A stretch of DNA of 64,000 nucleotides from Psychrobacter arenosus (GCF_904848165.1 NZ_LR884459.1:3410001-3474000); one strand, 5' to 3'. Numbered from the stretch's first letter, positions 17,160 through 27,239 are shown. The notes: generated from the sequence alone by a model not told the origin. Numbers and translations: made by a program.

Positions 17160-18377
17160 TTATTTAATAACTTTTGTGCGATTACTAAGGGTACGCTCTG
17201 AAATTTCTTTGATTATTTCGGATATAGTTTGTAGCCTTGTTTCTTGAGATCTTTTATTTTTATTATGCTCATTAGCAATACTTTCTTTATTTGAAGCAGT
17301 ATTGCGTTTTTCCTTTTTTGAGCCATCAACCCAAGACCAAAAGTTGCCAAAAAAACCTTCATCCTCTTCAGCAATTTTTCTTGCTTCTTCAGCCTCACTC
17401 TGTGAGTGTTGATATTTCTCGGATATTTCTTCTAATCTTACTTCTTCAGAAATCCTATAAGCTTGTACTATTGTTTTGCAGATAGTGATGAAAATATCAT
17501 CTGCACCTTTAGGCTGAATACCATTTTTACTTGGTATGACGCTATAGGTACCCATAAATCTCAATGTGTGGTCATTATCTTCATTGTCTACTTTCCAATC
17601 ACCCCTGCGTAGATCGACACAACCAATAGTATCTACTGCAGTATATAGTATGGATACGTTAGCACCTGAGGTAAACTCATCTTGAATAGCTTTAATGACA
17701 CCGTCATAGTATTTATTGACCTTTTCATATAACTCAGAGCTTTGGTTCTTACCTGTAGTTCTAACGTTATCAATAAAATAACTTTCACATTTAGTAGGGG
17801 CAAAAATTACAACTGATGGTTCGCCAGGATAATTATAAGCTCTATTTTTTGCCCACTGTCTAACTATTTTTGCTATGGCTTCAGATTGTATATTATCTTC
17901 AATAGCTCTCAGTTCTTTTGGTGAGGCAGCAGACATGATTACTGTTGCTTCAACAGGAATAATAATGACTGCACTTTCTGTAATCCATTTCTCACAGTCT
18001 TTCCATTGCTGACTTGCACCTTCTGGTCTAGAAGTTGGGTCAAGCCAACCACCAGGAAAGTCTAGTATTTCAAAGTCCAACATATTTTCATCATTCATAG
18101 ACTTTAAACTAAACTTAAATTTGAAAGGACTTTGAGTACCTGCCAGCGCTCCAGCATTGAAAGACTCTCCGCCTATAGATCCTGCATTGATTGATCCTCT
18201 TAATTCTCTATCGTGCATAGCTAACTTCTTCTCAGTAGCTAAATCTTCGGTCTCAAAGCTAATGGGGGTACCTGTTAATAATTTAGTACCCACCATATTA
18301 GAGATAGTAGAAATTAAGGAGGTTTTGCCTACACGGGTTGGGCCTAGCATACTAATTTTATAAATTGGGTTACTCAT
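17160..18377 (-). CDS. TRAFAC-type P-loop GTPase
   Basis: Cytosolic GTPase-like protein of 405 residues. The P-loop GPTRVGKT is at residues 12-19. A G3-like motif is FEILDFPGGWLD near 102-113. A degenerate base-recognition motif, APTKCE (TKxE in place of NKxD), is near 199. A C-terminal third rich in E/K/R (coiled coil) contains an aromatic patch GFFGNFWSWVDG that could touch membrane. It lies between a dynamin-like GTPase (27 bp upstream) and an unknown protein (9 bp downstream). It resembles GTPases found in pairs in predicted bacterial conflict systems. That link is from memory of such clusters, not from a search. Confidence 0.78.
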   Translation of the reverse strand: MSNPIYKISMLGPTRVGKTSLISTISNMVGTKLLTGTPISFETEDLATEKKLAMHDRELRGSINAGSIGGESFNAGALAGTQSPFKFKFSLKSMNDENMLDFEILDFPGGWLDPTSRPEGASQQWKDCEKWITESAVIIIPVEATVIMSAASPKELRAIEDNIQSEAIAKIVRQWAKNRAYNYPGEPSVVIFAPTKCESYFIDNVRTTGKNQSSELYEKVNKYYDGVIKAIQDEFTSGANVSILYTAVDTIGCVDLRRGDWKVDNEDNDHTLRFMGTYSVIPSKNGIQPKGADDIFITICKTIVQAYRISEEVRLEEISEKYQHSQSEAEEARKIAEEDEGFFGNFWSWVDGSKKEKRNTASNKESIANEHNKNKRSQETRLQTISEIIKEISERTLSNRTKVIK

Positions 18378-18404
18378 TTTTTTTCCTAAACTAAATATAA
18401 TTAA

Positions 18405-20645
18405 CTAATTGGATAAATTATTTTGAATATCATTAATACTGGTTTTTATCTTGCTAATACGAGCCATGGAGCTCTGTATATCGGCAAATAAACCTGGCCA
18501 CAACTCTGCAGGATAAGAAAATCCTAATCTCCTAAATTCTTTGACGCTATCAGAGCTACGGATTAGTTCATCTTCAAATTGCTCCAAAGCTGAGAACAGA
18601 ACCAACTTAGGAAACTCAACATCTCTATTTAGCGCAATACGCGTCTGATAAGAGGCTTGTTCTGCTAAATCTGATATACGCTTGAATAGTAAGTCTAGAT
18701 TCTCCGAACTAATGTCTGCAAACTGACTGACTTTATTATTGTCAGCATCTTTTGTTTCGTATTCTATATAGTTAAGATTCTCTCTTACACGCGGATGTAG
18801 CTGCACTTTATAATCTAACTGTAAGTTTCTGAGTTTAAGCACTGAGTCCGCAAGATTCAAACAACTGGTTGACTCGCCATTCTCTTGAGCATTTAACAAA
18901 TAACTTTCAAACTCTGCTAGAACTTTTCTTGGCTCAGTCTCAGAAAGCAAATTGCCTGTATGGCGCTTTAAAATCTCTGCAATTTCTTGGAAAAATTCAT
19001 TCAATTGATTATTAAAGAAATTATCCAGCTTAGTGAACTGTTTACTAATTTCCACACGAACATAGTTACATTGATCAAGGGCAACACCCGCTATACCATT
19101 TTGTCTATAAATCTGCTTCTGCGCAGACTGTTTCCAAGACTCAGGAGAATCACCAAAACCACTCTCAATCCAACTTAATATATCGTTGTAGCAAAGATCT
19201 ATTTGTTCGCTATATTCATCATCTAAGTGATTTTGTATTCTGATTTGATCTTTGTACTGGCGAATGTCTAGATTGATGTCATCTATTAGAGCATTACTTT
19301 TCTCTTCAATAACTTCGCGTTTACTGCCGTCCATTGTAGGTAGTTTTATATTCTTATTTAAAGATTGTATTAAGTCCGATATCTTTTCTTCTATAGCTTT
19401 ATAAGAGTCGAAAGTACCTTTAATGATTTGTTTATCCATGACGTCTAGACGATTTGCCAAATGCTCTAATACAGGGGTTAGTAGCTGTTTACCAATACTC
19501 TCAGGATTAATAGCATCTGCTTCTATAATGTTAAAAACCTTGTTATTCTCGCCTTGGTTTACTTCTCTTAAGACATGGTTGCGTAAAGCAGTCAACTGCT
19601 CGCTTGTAGCTCTACTGTCATGATTAATAAGGATAGAAACAAAGTCTTTACGATCCTGAAAGCTTCTGGCTTTGTCTAACAAGTTCACAGCACTGCCATC
19701 TTTAGCGCTCCAGAAACCATCACCACCGCCAGGGCGTTTTACTAAGATAACGAAGTCAACGCCTTTTTTAAGCCCCTGTAGATGATGCTCTTCTGTACTG
19801 GCTGATAACTCACCAAGTCCTGGTAGGTCAATAAAGCCTAGTTGCTTCACAGGAGCAGAGGGAAAGCTGCAATATATGCTGACATCTTTGACGGCTAGAT
19901 ATTTTCTTTGGCAAGTCTGAGGAGTATTTTCCTCAGTATCTTTTGGATAGGCCACGTACTCACGTAACATTGTCAAATCAACTTGTCTTGGAGGTTGATT
20001 TAATAAATCCTCATAGGACCACAATCCGCTTTGCATCTGCTTAAGTTTTTCTAAGATAGTGATGTTTGAAGGAATGCGTTTTGACTCTACTAAATCACTT
20101 TCATTTTTTGGATAACTATAGCTTCTAAATTCTTCAATCGTTTGAGGGCAAGCTAAAGCTAATTCATTATGATAAGGGAATAAAATACTCTCTCTAAAAG
20201 AGTTGAAGGTATGAAACTCGATATTAGCGATATTTTTGTCACTGTGAAATATTTGGCTTTTAACAGCAGTAACAGGAAGGTTGTCGCCAGTAGGAACTTG
20301 CTCTTCACCTAGTCCAGAGATGCTCTGAAGTAAAGTACTTTTACCCACACGTGCTTGGCCACTCACGCCTATGTTAATAGTATCTCTACTGAACCGCTCT
20401 TTTAAACTGTCTAAATCTGCCAATACTTTAGGTATCGAATTTTGAATCTCTGCAGTATCTACATTTTTTAAAACGGTACGCAGCTCGCCAGGTGTTTCAG
20501 GATCACTTATTACCGCATCTAAAGTGCTGTCTAAGGAGTTGAAATTCTCTTTCATTATCTGCCAACGATGAATTTGTTTTTCAATTTCAGGTAAGTTAGC
20601 TTTACGATTTTTTAAAATATTTGAAATTTGTAATGCGATATTCAT
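18405..20645 (-). CDS. Dynamin-like large GTPase
   Basis: 746 residues. A helical N-terminal region (1-85) is followed by a GTPase domain with P-loop GQARVGKST (96-104), a possible G2 threonine near PTGDNLPVT, G3 DLPGLGE near 274-280, and a degenerate G4 NHDS near 345. The remaining roughly 380 residues are helical and coiled, with no membrane span. This architecture (early G domain, long helical stalk) is that of bacterial dynamin-like proteins. The operon neighbour on one side is a hydrophobic DUF697-like protein and on the other a second GTPase. Bacterial dynamin-like proteins act in membrane remodelling, and some act in phage defence. Confidence 0.78.
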   Translation of the reverse strand: MNIALQISNILKNRKANLPEIEKQIHRWQIMKENFNSLDSTLDAVISDPETPGELRTVLKNVDTAEIQNSIPKVLADLDSLKERFSRDTINIGVSGQARVGKSTLLQSISGLGEEQVPTGDNLPVTAVKSQIFHSDKNIANIEFHTFNSFRESILFPYHNELALACPQTIEEFRSYSYPKNESDLVESKRIPSNITILEKLKQMQSGLWSYEDLLNQPPRQVDLTMLREYVAYPKDTEENTPQTCQRKYLAVKDVSIYCSFPSAPVKQLGFIDLPGLGELSASTEEHHLQGLKKGVDFVILVKRPGGGDGFWSAKDGSAVNLLDKARSFQDRKDFVSILINHDSRATSEQLTALRNHVLREVNQGENNKVFNIIEADAINPESIGKQLLTPVLEHLANRLDVMDKQIIKGTFDSYKAIEEKISDLIQSLNKNIKLPTMDGSKREVIEEKSNALIDDINLDIRQYKDQIRIQNHLDDEYSEQIDLCYNDILSWIESGFGDSPESWKQSAQKQIYRQNGIAGVALDQCNYVRVEISKQFTKLDNFFNNQLNEFFQEIAEILKRHTGNLLSETEPRKVLAEFESYLLNAQENGESTSCLNLADSVLKLRNLQLDYKVQLHPRVRENLNYIEYETKDADNNKVSQFADISSENLDLLFKRISDLAEQASYQTRIALNRDVEFPKLVLFSALEQFEDELIRSSDSVKEFRRLGFSYPAELWPGLFADIQSSMARISKIKTSINDIQNNLSN

Positions 20646-20660
20646 AGCTTTGCTCCAAAA

Positions 20661-21026
20661 TTATTTGCTAAATTTGCGTTCTAAGTCGGCTGCAAGAGCC
20701 CAACCTGTGGCTTCTATCAATCCAATAGTAATAGTTGGAGCGACTATTTGCCCTAAGCCAGGAATCAGTTTGGATAGCTCTTTAGCTATAACTTTTACTG
20801 GCTGTTTTAAGATGGTACTTTTAATCGTCAGCACCACCATACCTTTAGCCGCTTCCTCAGTTAAACTGCCACCAAAGACACTAGCTAGACTCACTGTCAT
20901 AGCAGTCATGGCAATAACGTCGACAGCAACTCCTAAACCTGGTACAGGCACAAGGTTCCCTGCGCCAGCCGATATGGCAGTGGTATGAATAATCGTATGA
21001 CACTTTGATTCTTGGCTTGGGGTCAT
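20661..21026 (-). CDS. Small hydrophobic glycine-rich protein, DUF697-like
   Basis: 121 residues with two or three hydrophobic glycine/alanine-rich segments (SAGAGNLVPVPGLGVAVDVI; LGQIVAPTITIGLIEATGWA). The pattern of alternating P-x-P-G-x-G turns resembles the DUF697-type domain that accompanies some Era- and IRG-like GTPases, where it is often fused to the G domain. Here it is a separate gene between the WYL regulator (41 bp) and the dynamin-like GTPase (15 bp). It is likely a membrane-inserting partner of the GTPases. AGGAAC precedes the ATG at a loose distance. Confidence 0.65.
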   Translation of the reverse strand: MTPSQESKCHTIIHTTAISAGAGNLVPVPGLGVAVDVIAMTAMTVSLASVFGGSLTEEAAKGMVVLTIKSTILKQPVKVIAKELSKLIPGLGQIVAPTITIGLIEATGWALAADLERKFSK

Positions 21027-21067
21027 TTCTAATGTTCCTAATCAAATAGTTAATATAATTTATAGGT

Positions 21068-21970
21068 TTATTTATTCAGATATATCTTAAGGTTTTCTTC
21101 CATCTGCTTCTGCACCTCAACAGGACTAATAATGCGAATGTGAGGTATCCAATATTGCACAATAGGCACCACCTCTCGCGGGTGCACATCCTTACAGACC
21201 AACAGCAAATCACCACTATCCAACTTACGCACCAATTCCTGATTGGGGAGTAAGTTACGACGTTGGAAGTATCCTGCGACTTTGGCGTCTACTTGCAGGA
21301 CAATCTCGCTAATTTGGTTACTAAAAAACAGACTGTCTGTATCAATGATTTCAGCTTTAACGGCTTTGTCACACTCGAAAGTTTCGCCTGTCACTTGCAG
21401 ATTGCTAATTTGCGTAAAGCAAAAGGTGCGCGTCTGCTCTTTCCATGTGCCGACGACATACCAAATCCCATTTTTATTGAGCAAATGATAAGGATGTAGG
21501 CGATGATGCTTACTGCCACCATCAGTGGAGGTGTCGCTGAGCTTACGATAGTCAAATTCTATACAGTGGCAGGAAGTAATGGCTTGATTGATGGTTTTAA
21601 ATTCTTCAGTACGTTCATGAATCTTCTCGTAGTCAAAGCCTTTGACCAAAATACTCTGGTTTAATTGTTGTTGAAAAAATTCACGGTCAATCTGTGGCAG
21701 TAGGTCTTGCACGCTAGCGAAATTAGCAAAGCGTTTAATATCACTGATATCTAAGAACCCAATTTTCTTGCTATCAAGGCGATAAAATTGAGGGCCACCT
21801 TCACTAAACTCTATAGCGGTTAGGCGATCCTGAAAATCTCTCTTTAAAGTGCGCGTAGATACCTGATAGGTTTCCGCCAACTCGTCAATATTTAGACGTT
21901 CACCAGCGTTTAATCGGACAATAATGTCAGCGAGCCGATAAGCCAGTCTTTCATGTTTCTTCAATGCCAT
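21068..21970 (-). CDS. WYL-domain transcriptional regulator
   Basis: DNA-binding regulator of about 300 residues. An N-terminal winged helix (RLADIIVRLNAGERLNIDELAETYQVSTRTLKRDF) is followed by a central WYL domain (IEFDYRKLSD, HPYHLLNKNGIWYVVGTW) and a C-terminal WCX-like part. Start set at 21970 (MALKKHERLAYRLADI), matching the family N-terminus; the frame is open to 22030. WYL proteins often control defence operons and sense nucleic acid or nucleotide ligands. It is first gene of the minus-strand GTPase operon, so autoregulation is likely, with the operator probably in 21971-22180. Confidence 0.88.
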   Translation of the reverse strand: MALKKHERLAYRLADIIVRLNAGERLNIDELAETYQVSTRTLKRDFQDRLTAIEFSEGGPQFYRLDSKKIGFLDISDIKRFANFASVQDLLPQIDREFFQQQLNQSILVKGFDYEKIHERTEEFKTINQAITSCHCIEFDYRKLSDTSTDGGSKHHRLHPYHLLNKNGIWYVVGTWKEQTRTFCFTQISNLQVTGETFECDKAVKAEIIDTDSLFFSNQISEIVLQVDAKVAGYFQRRNLLPNQELVRKLDSGDLLLVCKDVHPREVVPIVQYWIPHIRIISPVEVQKQMEENLKIYLNK

Positions 21971-22183
21971 AACCCTATATTGAGTTTGATATTTATTCTT
22001 ATATTTCAAGATATTGTAAATTGTATACAAAGACTAACAAAGGTCGAATTATGCCAGTTTATTGAGATATGGCAACAAAAATTTAACTTTTTTAAGCGAT
22101 TTTATAGTTTTACTAACTAGTTGTATTTTCTATGATATATGGGTCTAGCGTTAAAATAGCCTCCTAAAAAATAGCTTGAAGGT

Positions 22184-22486
22184 TTACAGCCGAAATTTAA
22201 GATAGTCTTTTTCATAGAAGATAATAGGGATAGATAGGCGCTGAGACGTTAAATTGCCATGTTTACTTTGTTGAGCTATCAGCTGTTGACCGGAGCTGCG
22301 TAAGAAGTGATATAGCCCTCTTGGATCCTCAATAATAATATTAGAATTTAAATCTATCCGATTGCCACATTCAAATTCAAACCATATGGGGGTATGCCCA
22401 TATCCGTTATGAGTCAAGAAGTCTTGTAATACAGGATTAGGAAGCTGTAGAGGGCTGCTTTTGGAATTTCTATTAAACCATCTCAC
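22184..22486 (-). CDS. Small protein of unknown function
   Basis: About 100 residues, no recognised domain and no membrane segment. No ATG is available. GTG at 22486 is preferred because TAAGGAG lies seven bases upstream, while TTG at 22489 would be only four bases away. It ends in IPIIFYEKDYLKFRL. It is divergent from hsdR and upstream of the WYL-GTPase operon, separated from it by about 210 bp. The good ribosome site is the main reason to believe it. Confidence 0.55.
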   Translation of the reverse strand: MRWFNRNSKSSPLQLPNPVLQDFLTHNGYGHTPIWFEFECGNRIDLNSNIIIEDPRGLYHFLRSSGQQLIAQQSKHGNLTSQRLSIPIIFYEKDYLKFRL

Positions 22487-22812
22487 CAATATTCTCCTTA
22501 ATATCAGGAAGCTATAGGGTCTAGTCTAGAGAGTAGAGATGACAGGTTGTGTCAGTATGAATAAATATTTTTAAGGATAAGGCACGGTTTATTCTTTTTT
22601 AAGCAAATAATTAAATGTAGTTCAAGTTTGCTATTCCTAATTAAACTATAACTAGCCATCCAACCAACTAACGTAGAACAAAAAAGCAATCTAGAAATAT
22701 AGTTCATTATCCAATATAAAATCAGTTTGTTATCTATAGGCTTTGACTGGGGTCTGATTGCGGTTTACTATTCAGAGAGTTGTATAACAATATAAAAATG
22801 ACAGGCTAAAAT
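22487..22812. other. Divergent intergenic region ahead of hsdR
   Basis: 326 bp with no gene. It holds the hsdR promoter candidate at 22743-22771 and the ribosome site of the small leftward gene at its left edge. Nothing else stands out. Confidence 0.5.
22743..22771 (+). promoter_or_regulatory. Candidate sigma-70 promoter for hsdR
   Basis: TTGACT at 22743-22748, a 17-base spacer, then TACTAT at 22766-22771, about 42 bases before the hsdR ATG. The spacing is ideal and each box is one or two bases from consensus. Confidence 0.55.
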
Positions 22813-25800
22813 ATGAGTGAAAGCAAGTTTACTTCTAATTTTGATTTTATGGCAGAGCACGACCCAATATTTTTAGAGTTGGCCACCAATGCCGAACGGG
22901 TTTTTAAAAGTGACCCTAATACGAGCCTTATTAAGATGCGGCAGCTGGGGGAAGCATTAGCTCAGGACTTAGCCACTAGAAATAACATTGCTTTTGATAG
23001 AAATATAAAGCAGGTTGATTTGATAAATCGGTTAAATTACGAGCTACGACTCGATAAAAACCTTATTACTGAGTTTCATAGCTTAAGAGAAGAGGGCAAT
23101 AAGGCGGTACATAGTTTCAAAACTAATCATAGTGAAGCAGCGATAGCTTTAAAAATGGGCCGCTCGCTATGTATCTGGTATCACAAAACTTATGGCAAAA
23201 AAGGCGGTGTGTTCAAACCTGCTAAATTTGAAGAGCTTCCTGATCCGAGTCAGCAACTACAAAAGCTAACCTTACAAGTACAGCAACTATCGGCGCAACT
23301 TAAAAATACTACCAGTCAAAGTGACGATGTCGAAAAAATCACAAAGTTAAAGGAACAAGAAGCTGCTCTAATTGAACAAGAGAAAAGAGAATATCAGCAA
23401 TTGGCTGAAATGATGGATGAAGAAGCGCGCTCACTAGCGGAACAAAATAAACAACAAGAAGCAGAGCTGGCGAGAATAAGAAAAGAATTCGTCGAGCAAA
23501 CCGAGCAGCTACAAGCTGAGCTGGCCAAAAATATTGCCCAAGGTGTTAAGCTACCTACTCGCGTGAGACTAGCAGATTTTATTCCTTCTGAGGATGATGC
23601 GCGCTTATTGATTGATGAGCAGCTGCGTCAATCGGGCTGGCTAGTAGATAGCGAAATAATAACCCAAGCCAATGGCGAGATACCTGAAGTAGGTAAAAAC
23701 AAGGCCATTGCTGAATGGACTATGCAAAATGGCAGAGCTGATTACGTATTATTCGTCGGCTTATCCCCAGTCGCCACTATTGAAGCCAAGAGTCAGAACA
23801 CTAACGTATCTAATAAAATACAGCAGGCTGAAAGATACGCCAAAGGTATGAAGTTTACCGAAGCAATGAAACCCGCTTGGGAGCTTACAGACAGCGCTCT
23901 TAATTGGCGTAGCAGTAGTAGTCCTGACAATAGCGACTATGATATTCCCTTTGTGTTTTCGTGTAATGGTCGACCTTTTATTAAGCAGCTGCCAGAGCTC
24001 TCCGGTATTTGGTTTAGAGACGCTAGGAAAACCAATAACGCGGCTAAACCATTAGAGAGCTTTTATAGCCCAGAGGGGCTATTAGACCTCCTAAAACGTG
24101 ATGTATTACTAGCAGAGGACAAGCTTAAGCAAGAACCTTTTGCCTACCTAGGGCTAAGGGGCTATCAAGTAGACGCCATCAAAGCGGTTGAAGAAAATCT
24201 AGAGGCAGGTGCTGACCGTTGTCTTTTAGCTATGGCAACAGGTACGGGCAAGACGCGAACTATCATCGGTCTTATCTATCGCTTCCTAAAAGCTGAACGA
24301 TTTAAACGTATTTTATTTCTAGTAGATAGGACAGCGCTAGGTGAGCAGGCTTTTGATAGTATGCAAGAGATGACGCTAGAGCAAAACCAGACCTTATCAA
24401 AGATTTATAATGTCGCTGAGCTAGGCGATATGGCGGTAGAGGCGGAAACACGGGTGCAAGTGGCGACGGTCCAAGCGATGGTCAAACGTATCTTTAGCGG
24501 TGACAATCCACCTACCATCGACCAGTATGACTGCATCATTGTCGATGAGGCACATAGAGGCTACACCTTAGACCAAGAGATGACCGAAGGTGAGTTAGCT
24601 GTGCGCGATAACACTCAGTACCTATCTACTTATAGACGCGCGCTCGATTATTTTGATGCGGTTAAGATTGGATTAACGGCAACCCCTGCCAAGCATACCA
24701 GTGAAATCTTTGGTAAGCCTGTATTTAACTTCTCTTATCGGGAAGCAGTGGCCGCAGACTGGCTCATTGATTATGAACCGCCTATTCGCTATGAGACTCT
24801 ATTAACTAAAAATGGCATCCATATCGATAAGGGAGAGCAAGTTAGTCGTATCGATACCATGACGGGGGTAGTAGATACCGCTGAGTTAGAAGATGAGTTG
24901 AACTTTGAGGTGACTAACTTCAACCGTACGGTCATTACAGAAAGTTTTAACCGTGTGATTTGTGAACAGCTTGCCCAAGAGATAGATCCCACTGGTGACG
25001 AAAAGACCTTAATATTCTGTGCTACAGATTTGCATGCAGATATGGTCAAGCGCTTATTGGATGAAGCTTTTTTAGCTGTGCATGGGGACAGCTATAACGA
25101 AGATGCTGTCAAAAAAATAACGGGCGCTAGCGATAAAGTGGGTCAGTTGATCCGCCGTTATAAAAATGAAAAGTTCCCTAGTGTTGCTATCACGGTAGAT
25201 CTATTGACTACCGGTATCGATGTGCCCAGTATTTGTCATCTAGTATTTTTACGCCGAGTGAAGTCGCGTATTTTATTTGAGCAAATGATAGGTCGTGCTA
25301 CCAGACGTTGTGATGATATTGGTAAGACCGTCTTTAAGGTCTACGATCCTGTAGATATTTTTGCATCATTGCAAGACGTGAATACCATGAAACCCTTGGT
25401 GAAAAAACCCAATATCACTATTGATCAATTAATTGCAGAGTTGATTGACAACACACCCGCAAACTCCGCAGAGCCGCTGCTAGCGGAAGTGAGTGAAAGC
25501 AGTGTTAGTTATCAGATAGACAGCCCATCGTCAGATCATGATGAGAATGGCACTGAAGCAGACACAGCAGAGATCAATCAGGACAGCGAAGAGAATACGG
25601 TCTCAACGTCTCACGAGGATAAGTTTATTGTCTCCGCTCAAGAGATAGAGCAACACCACCAGCAGGTATTAGCTGAGCTATCGCAAAAAATCATGCGCGT
25701 ATTACGTAAAGCTGATAAAAAAGCTGAGCGTAAACCCGAGCTAAAAGCCAAGCTTGATGAATTAAAGGAACTGTGGGGCGTAGGGCCTGAGAAGCTACAC

Positions 25801-26472
25801 CAAGAGTTGCATGAAGGCGGAGTGGTGAAAGCTAAAGAATTTTTAATTAAGCATAGTAATTTATTAGGGCAACTGACTGAAGTGAAGTACCTTACAGGCT
25901 CAGCGCAAATGCCAGTCATCTACGAGGGTGAAGATGAGTTGCTTAGCCGAGAGCAAGGTTTTGGTGAGCATCAGCGTCCTGATGACTACCTAGAGAGCTT
26001 TGACGCCTATATTAGGAATAACCTCAATAATTCAGTCGCGCTAACTGTAATAGCAACCAATCCTAAAACGCTAACTCGTGAGGCGCTAAAAGAAGTCAAA
26101 ATCATGTTGGATAGTGCCGGTTATAGCGAGGCAAAATTGCGCTCGGCATGGCGTGAAAAGACTAATCAGGATATAGCGGCCAGTGTGATCGGCCATATCA
26201 GACGCGCAGCACTAGGTGAGTCATTAATACCCTTTGAGCAACGGGTCAATCAAGCTATGCAAGCCATCTATGCCAGTCACAGTTGGACCCCCTTACAGCG
26301 CAAATGGCTAGACCGACTCGCCAAGCAACTTCAGTACGAGACCTTAGTAGACAAGCGCTTTGTAAATGAGAGCTTTGCCAGTCAAGGTGGGGTTAAGCAG
26401 TTTGATAAGGTATTACAGAATAAGCTAGATGACGTGTTAGAGCAGGTCAATGAGGCTTTGTGGCAAGCTTAA
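22813..26472 (+). CDS. hsdR: Type I restriction enzyme, R subunit
   Basis: ATP-dependent DNA translocase/endonuclease subunit, 1219 residues. In order: a DUF4145-type N-terminal domain (about 15-115), a long coiled coil (about 145-255), a PD-(D/E)xK nuclease core ADYVLFVGLSPVATIEAKSQ (E-x-K near 324-326), SF2 helicase motor with Walker A MATGTGKTRT near 475-484, DEAH near 578, TATP near 622, motif VI QMIGRATRR near 827, and a C-terminal helical domain that binds the methylase. The layout matches the EcoKI-like class of HsdR. A second, unrelated-looking HsdR lies at 59-62 kb. HsdM and HsdS follow after a small secreted protein. Confidence 0.94.
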   Translation: MSESKFTSNFDFMAEHDPIFLELATNAERVFKSDPNTSLIKMRQLGEALAQDLATRNNIAFDRNIKQVDLINRLNYELRLDKNLITEFHSLREEGNKAVHSFKTNHSEAAIALKMGRSLCIWYHKTYGKKGGVFKPAKFEELPDPSQQLQKLTLQVQQLSAQLKNTTSQSDDVEKITKLKEQEAALIEQEKREYQQLAEMMDEEARSLAEQNKQQEAELARIRKEFVEQTEQLQAELAKNIAQGVKLPTRVRLADFIPSEDDARLLIDEQLRQSGWLVDSEIITQANGEIPEVGKNKAIAEWTMQNGRADYVLFVGLSPVATIEAKSQNTNVSNKIQQAERYAKGMKFTEAMKPAWELTDSALNWRSSSSPDNSDYDIPFVFSCNGRPFIKQLPELSGIWFRDARKTNNAAKPLESFYSPEGLLDLLKRDVLLAEDKLKQEPFAYLGLRGYQVDAIKAVEENLEAGADRCLLAMATGTGKTRTIIGLIYRFLKAERFKRILFLVDRTALGEQAFDSMQEMTLEQNQTLSKIYNVAELGDMAVEAETRVQVATVQAMVKRIFSGDNPPTIDQYDCIIVDEAHRGYTLDQEMTEGELAVRDNTQYLSTYRRALDYFDAVKIGLTATPAKHTSEIFGKPVFNFSYREAVAADWLIDYEPPIRYETLLTKNGIHIDKGEQVSRIDTMTGVVDTAELEDELNFEVTNFNRTVITESFNRVICEQLAQEIDPTGDEKTLIFCATDLHADMVKRLLDEAFLAVHGDSYNEDAVKKITGASDKVGQLIRRYKNEKFPSVAITVDLLTTGIDVPSICHLVFLRRVKSRILFEQMIGRATRRCDDIGKTVFKVYDPVDIFASLQDVNTMKPLVKKPNITIDQLIAELIDNTPANSAEPLLAEVSESSVSYQIDSPSSDHDENGTEADTAEINQDSEENTVSTSHEDKFIVSAQEIEQHHQQVLAELSQKIMRVLRKADKKAERKPELKAKLDELKELWGVGPEKLHQELHEGGVVKAKEFLIKHSNLLGQLTEVKYLTGSAQMPVIYEGEDELLSREQGFGEHQRPDDYLESFDAYIRNNLNNSVALTVIATNPKTLTREALKEVKIMLDSAGYSEAKLRSAWREKTNQDIAASVIGHIRRAALGESLIPFEQRVNQAMQAIYASHSWTPLQRKWLDRLAKQLQYETLVDKRFVNESFASQGGVKQFDKVLQNKLDDVLEQVNEALWQA

Positions 26473-26602
26473 AAGGAAAGGAGTAAATACTGAATGGCCT
26501 GCTCTAGCTAATTGATAATAAATAAGAGTAGATTATTGTTTTCTAAAATATAATAACCGTGTAATATAGGGTTTCTTAAATCCCTATTAATATCAAGGCT
26601 TA

Positions 26603-27157
26603 ATGATGAAGATAACTTTTAAAAAACTAACGGTCGCTTGCGTCGGTATCTTATTTGCTAGCACCGTCAATGCTGAGCCTAGTGACTATGGCTATGAAAT
26701 AAATGTAAAAAAAGGCGGCTACCATTTTACGCAATGTAAGATTGATGAAGAGGGCTCAGTAAACTTCTGCACCGCTAATATGGCTAAAAAGGTAGATGAA
26801 ATTGCTAAGCAAAAAACGAACTTCGGTAAAAATTCAGTAATGATGCGCTTTTGGGACAGCAATATAAACTATTGGGTATATGGTGCGGTTAATAAAACTA
26901 CTAAAAAAGTCTTCTTATATCCTAGAGGATTGCGAGCTTCAGAAGGTAATTCTAAAGATGTTAAAGTAACCTTTGGCGATAAACGCGATAGAATTTGTAC
27001 AGCAGGCAGTCACGTCACGATGGAAGGAGACAGGTATGTCACCAGTTATGATGATAGCAGTGCCACTACCGACTATTGCATCACTTATAATGACAACACA
27101 GGCTTTGGTAGCATGATCGAAGTCGATGCCAAAACTAGAAAAGTAATACGTGATTAG
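26603..27157 (+). CDS. Secreted protein of unknown function inside the restriction locus
   Basis: 184 residues with a clear signal peptide (KKLTVACVGILFASTVNA, cleavage after A24-E25). The mature part has four cysteines (QC, FC, IC, YC contexts) that could form two disulfides, consistent with a periplasmic protein. No family recognised. Two adjacent ATG codons start it; AAGG favours the second (26606). It is flanked by its own terminator at 27216-27239 and by about 130 bp on the left. So it is probably a separate cistron dropped between hsdR and hsdM, not part of the enzyme. Confidence 0.7.
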   Translation: MMKITFKKLTVACVGILFASTVNAEPSDYGYEINVKKGGYHFTQCKIDEEGSVNFCTANMAKKVDEIAKQKTNFGKNSVMMRFWDSNINYWVYGAVNKTTKKVFLYPRGLRASEGNSKDVKVTFGDKRDRICTAGSHVTMEGDRYVTSYDDSSATTDYCITYNDNTGFGSMIEVDAKTRKVIRD

Positions 27158-27215
27158 TTATTTGCATAATTTTTCTGTATCACTATAGTGGTTATAGCCG
27201 TTTATCTTCTAATGA

Positions 27216-27239
27216 AACACCTCTAGTAGGTGTTTTTTT
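27216..27239 (+). terminator. Rho-independent terminator
   Basis: AACACCT (27216-27222) and AGGTGTT (27228-27234) form a perfect stem with a five-base loop, followed by a T-run. It ends the secreted-protein transcript before hsdM. Confidence 0.8.
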
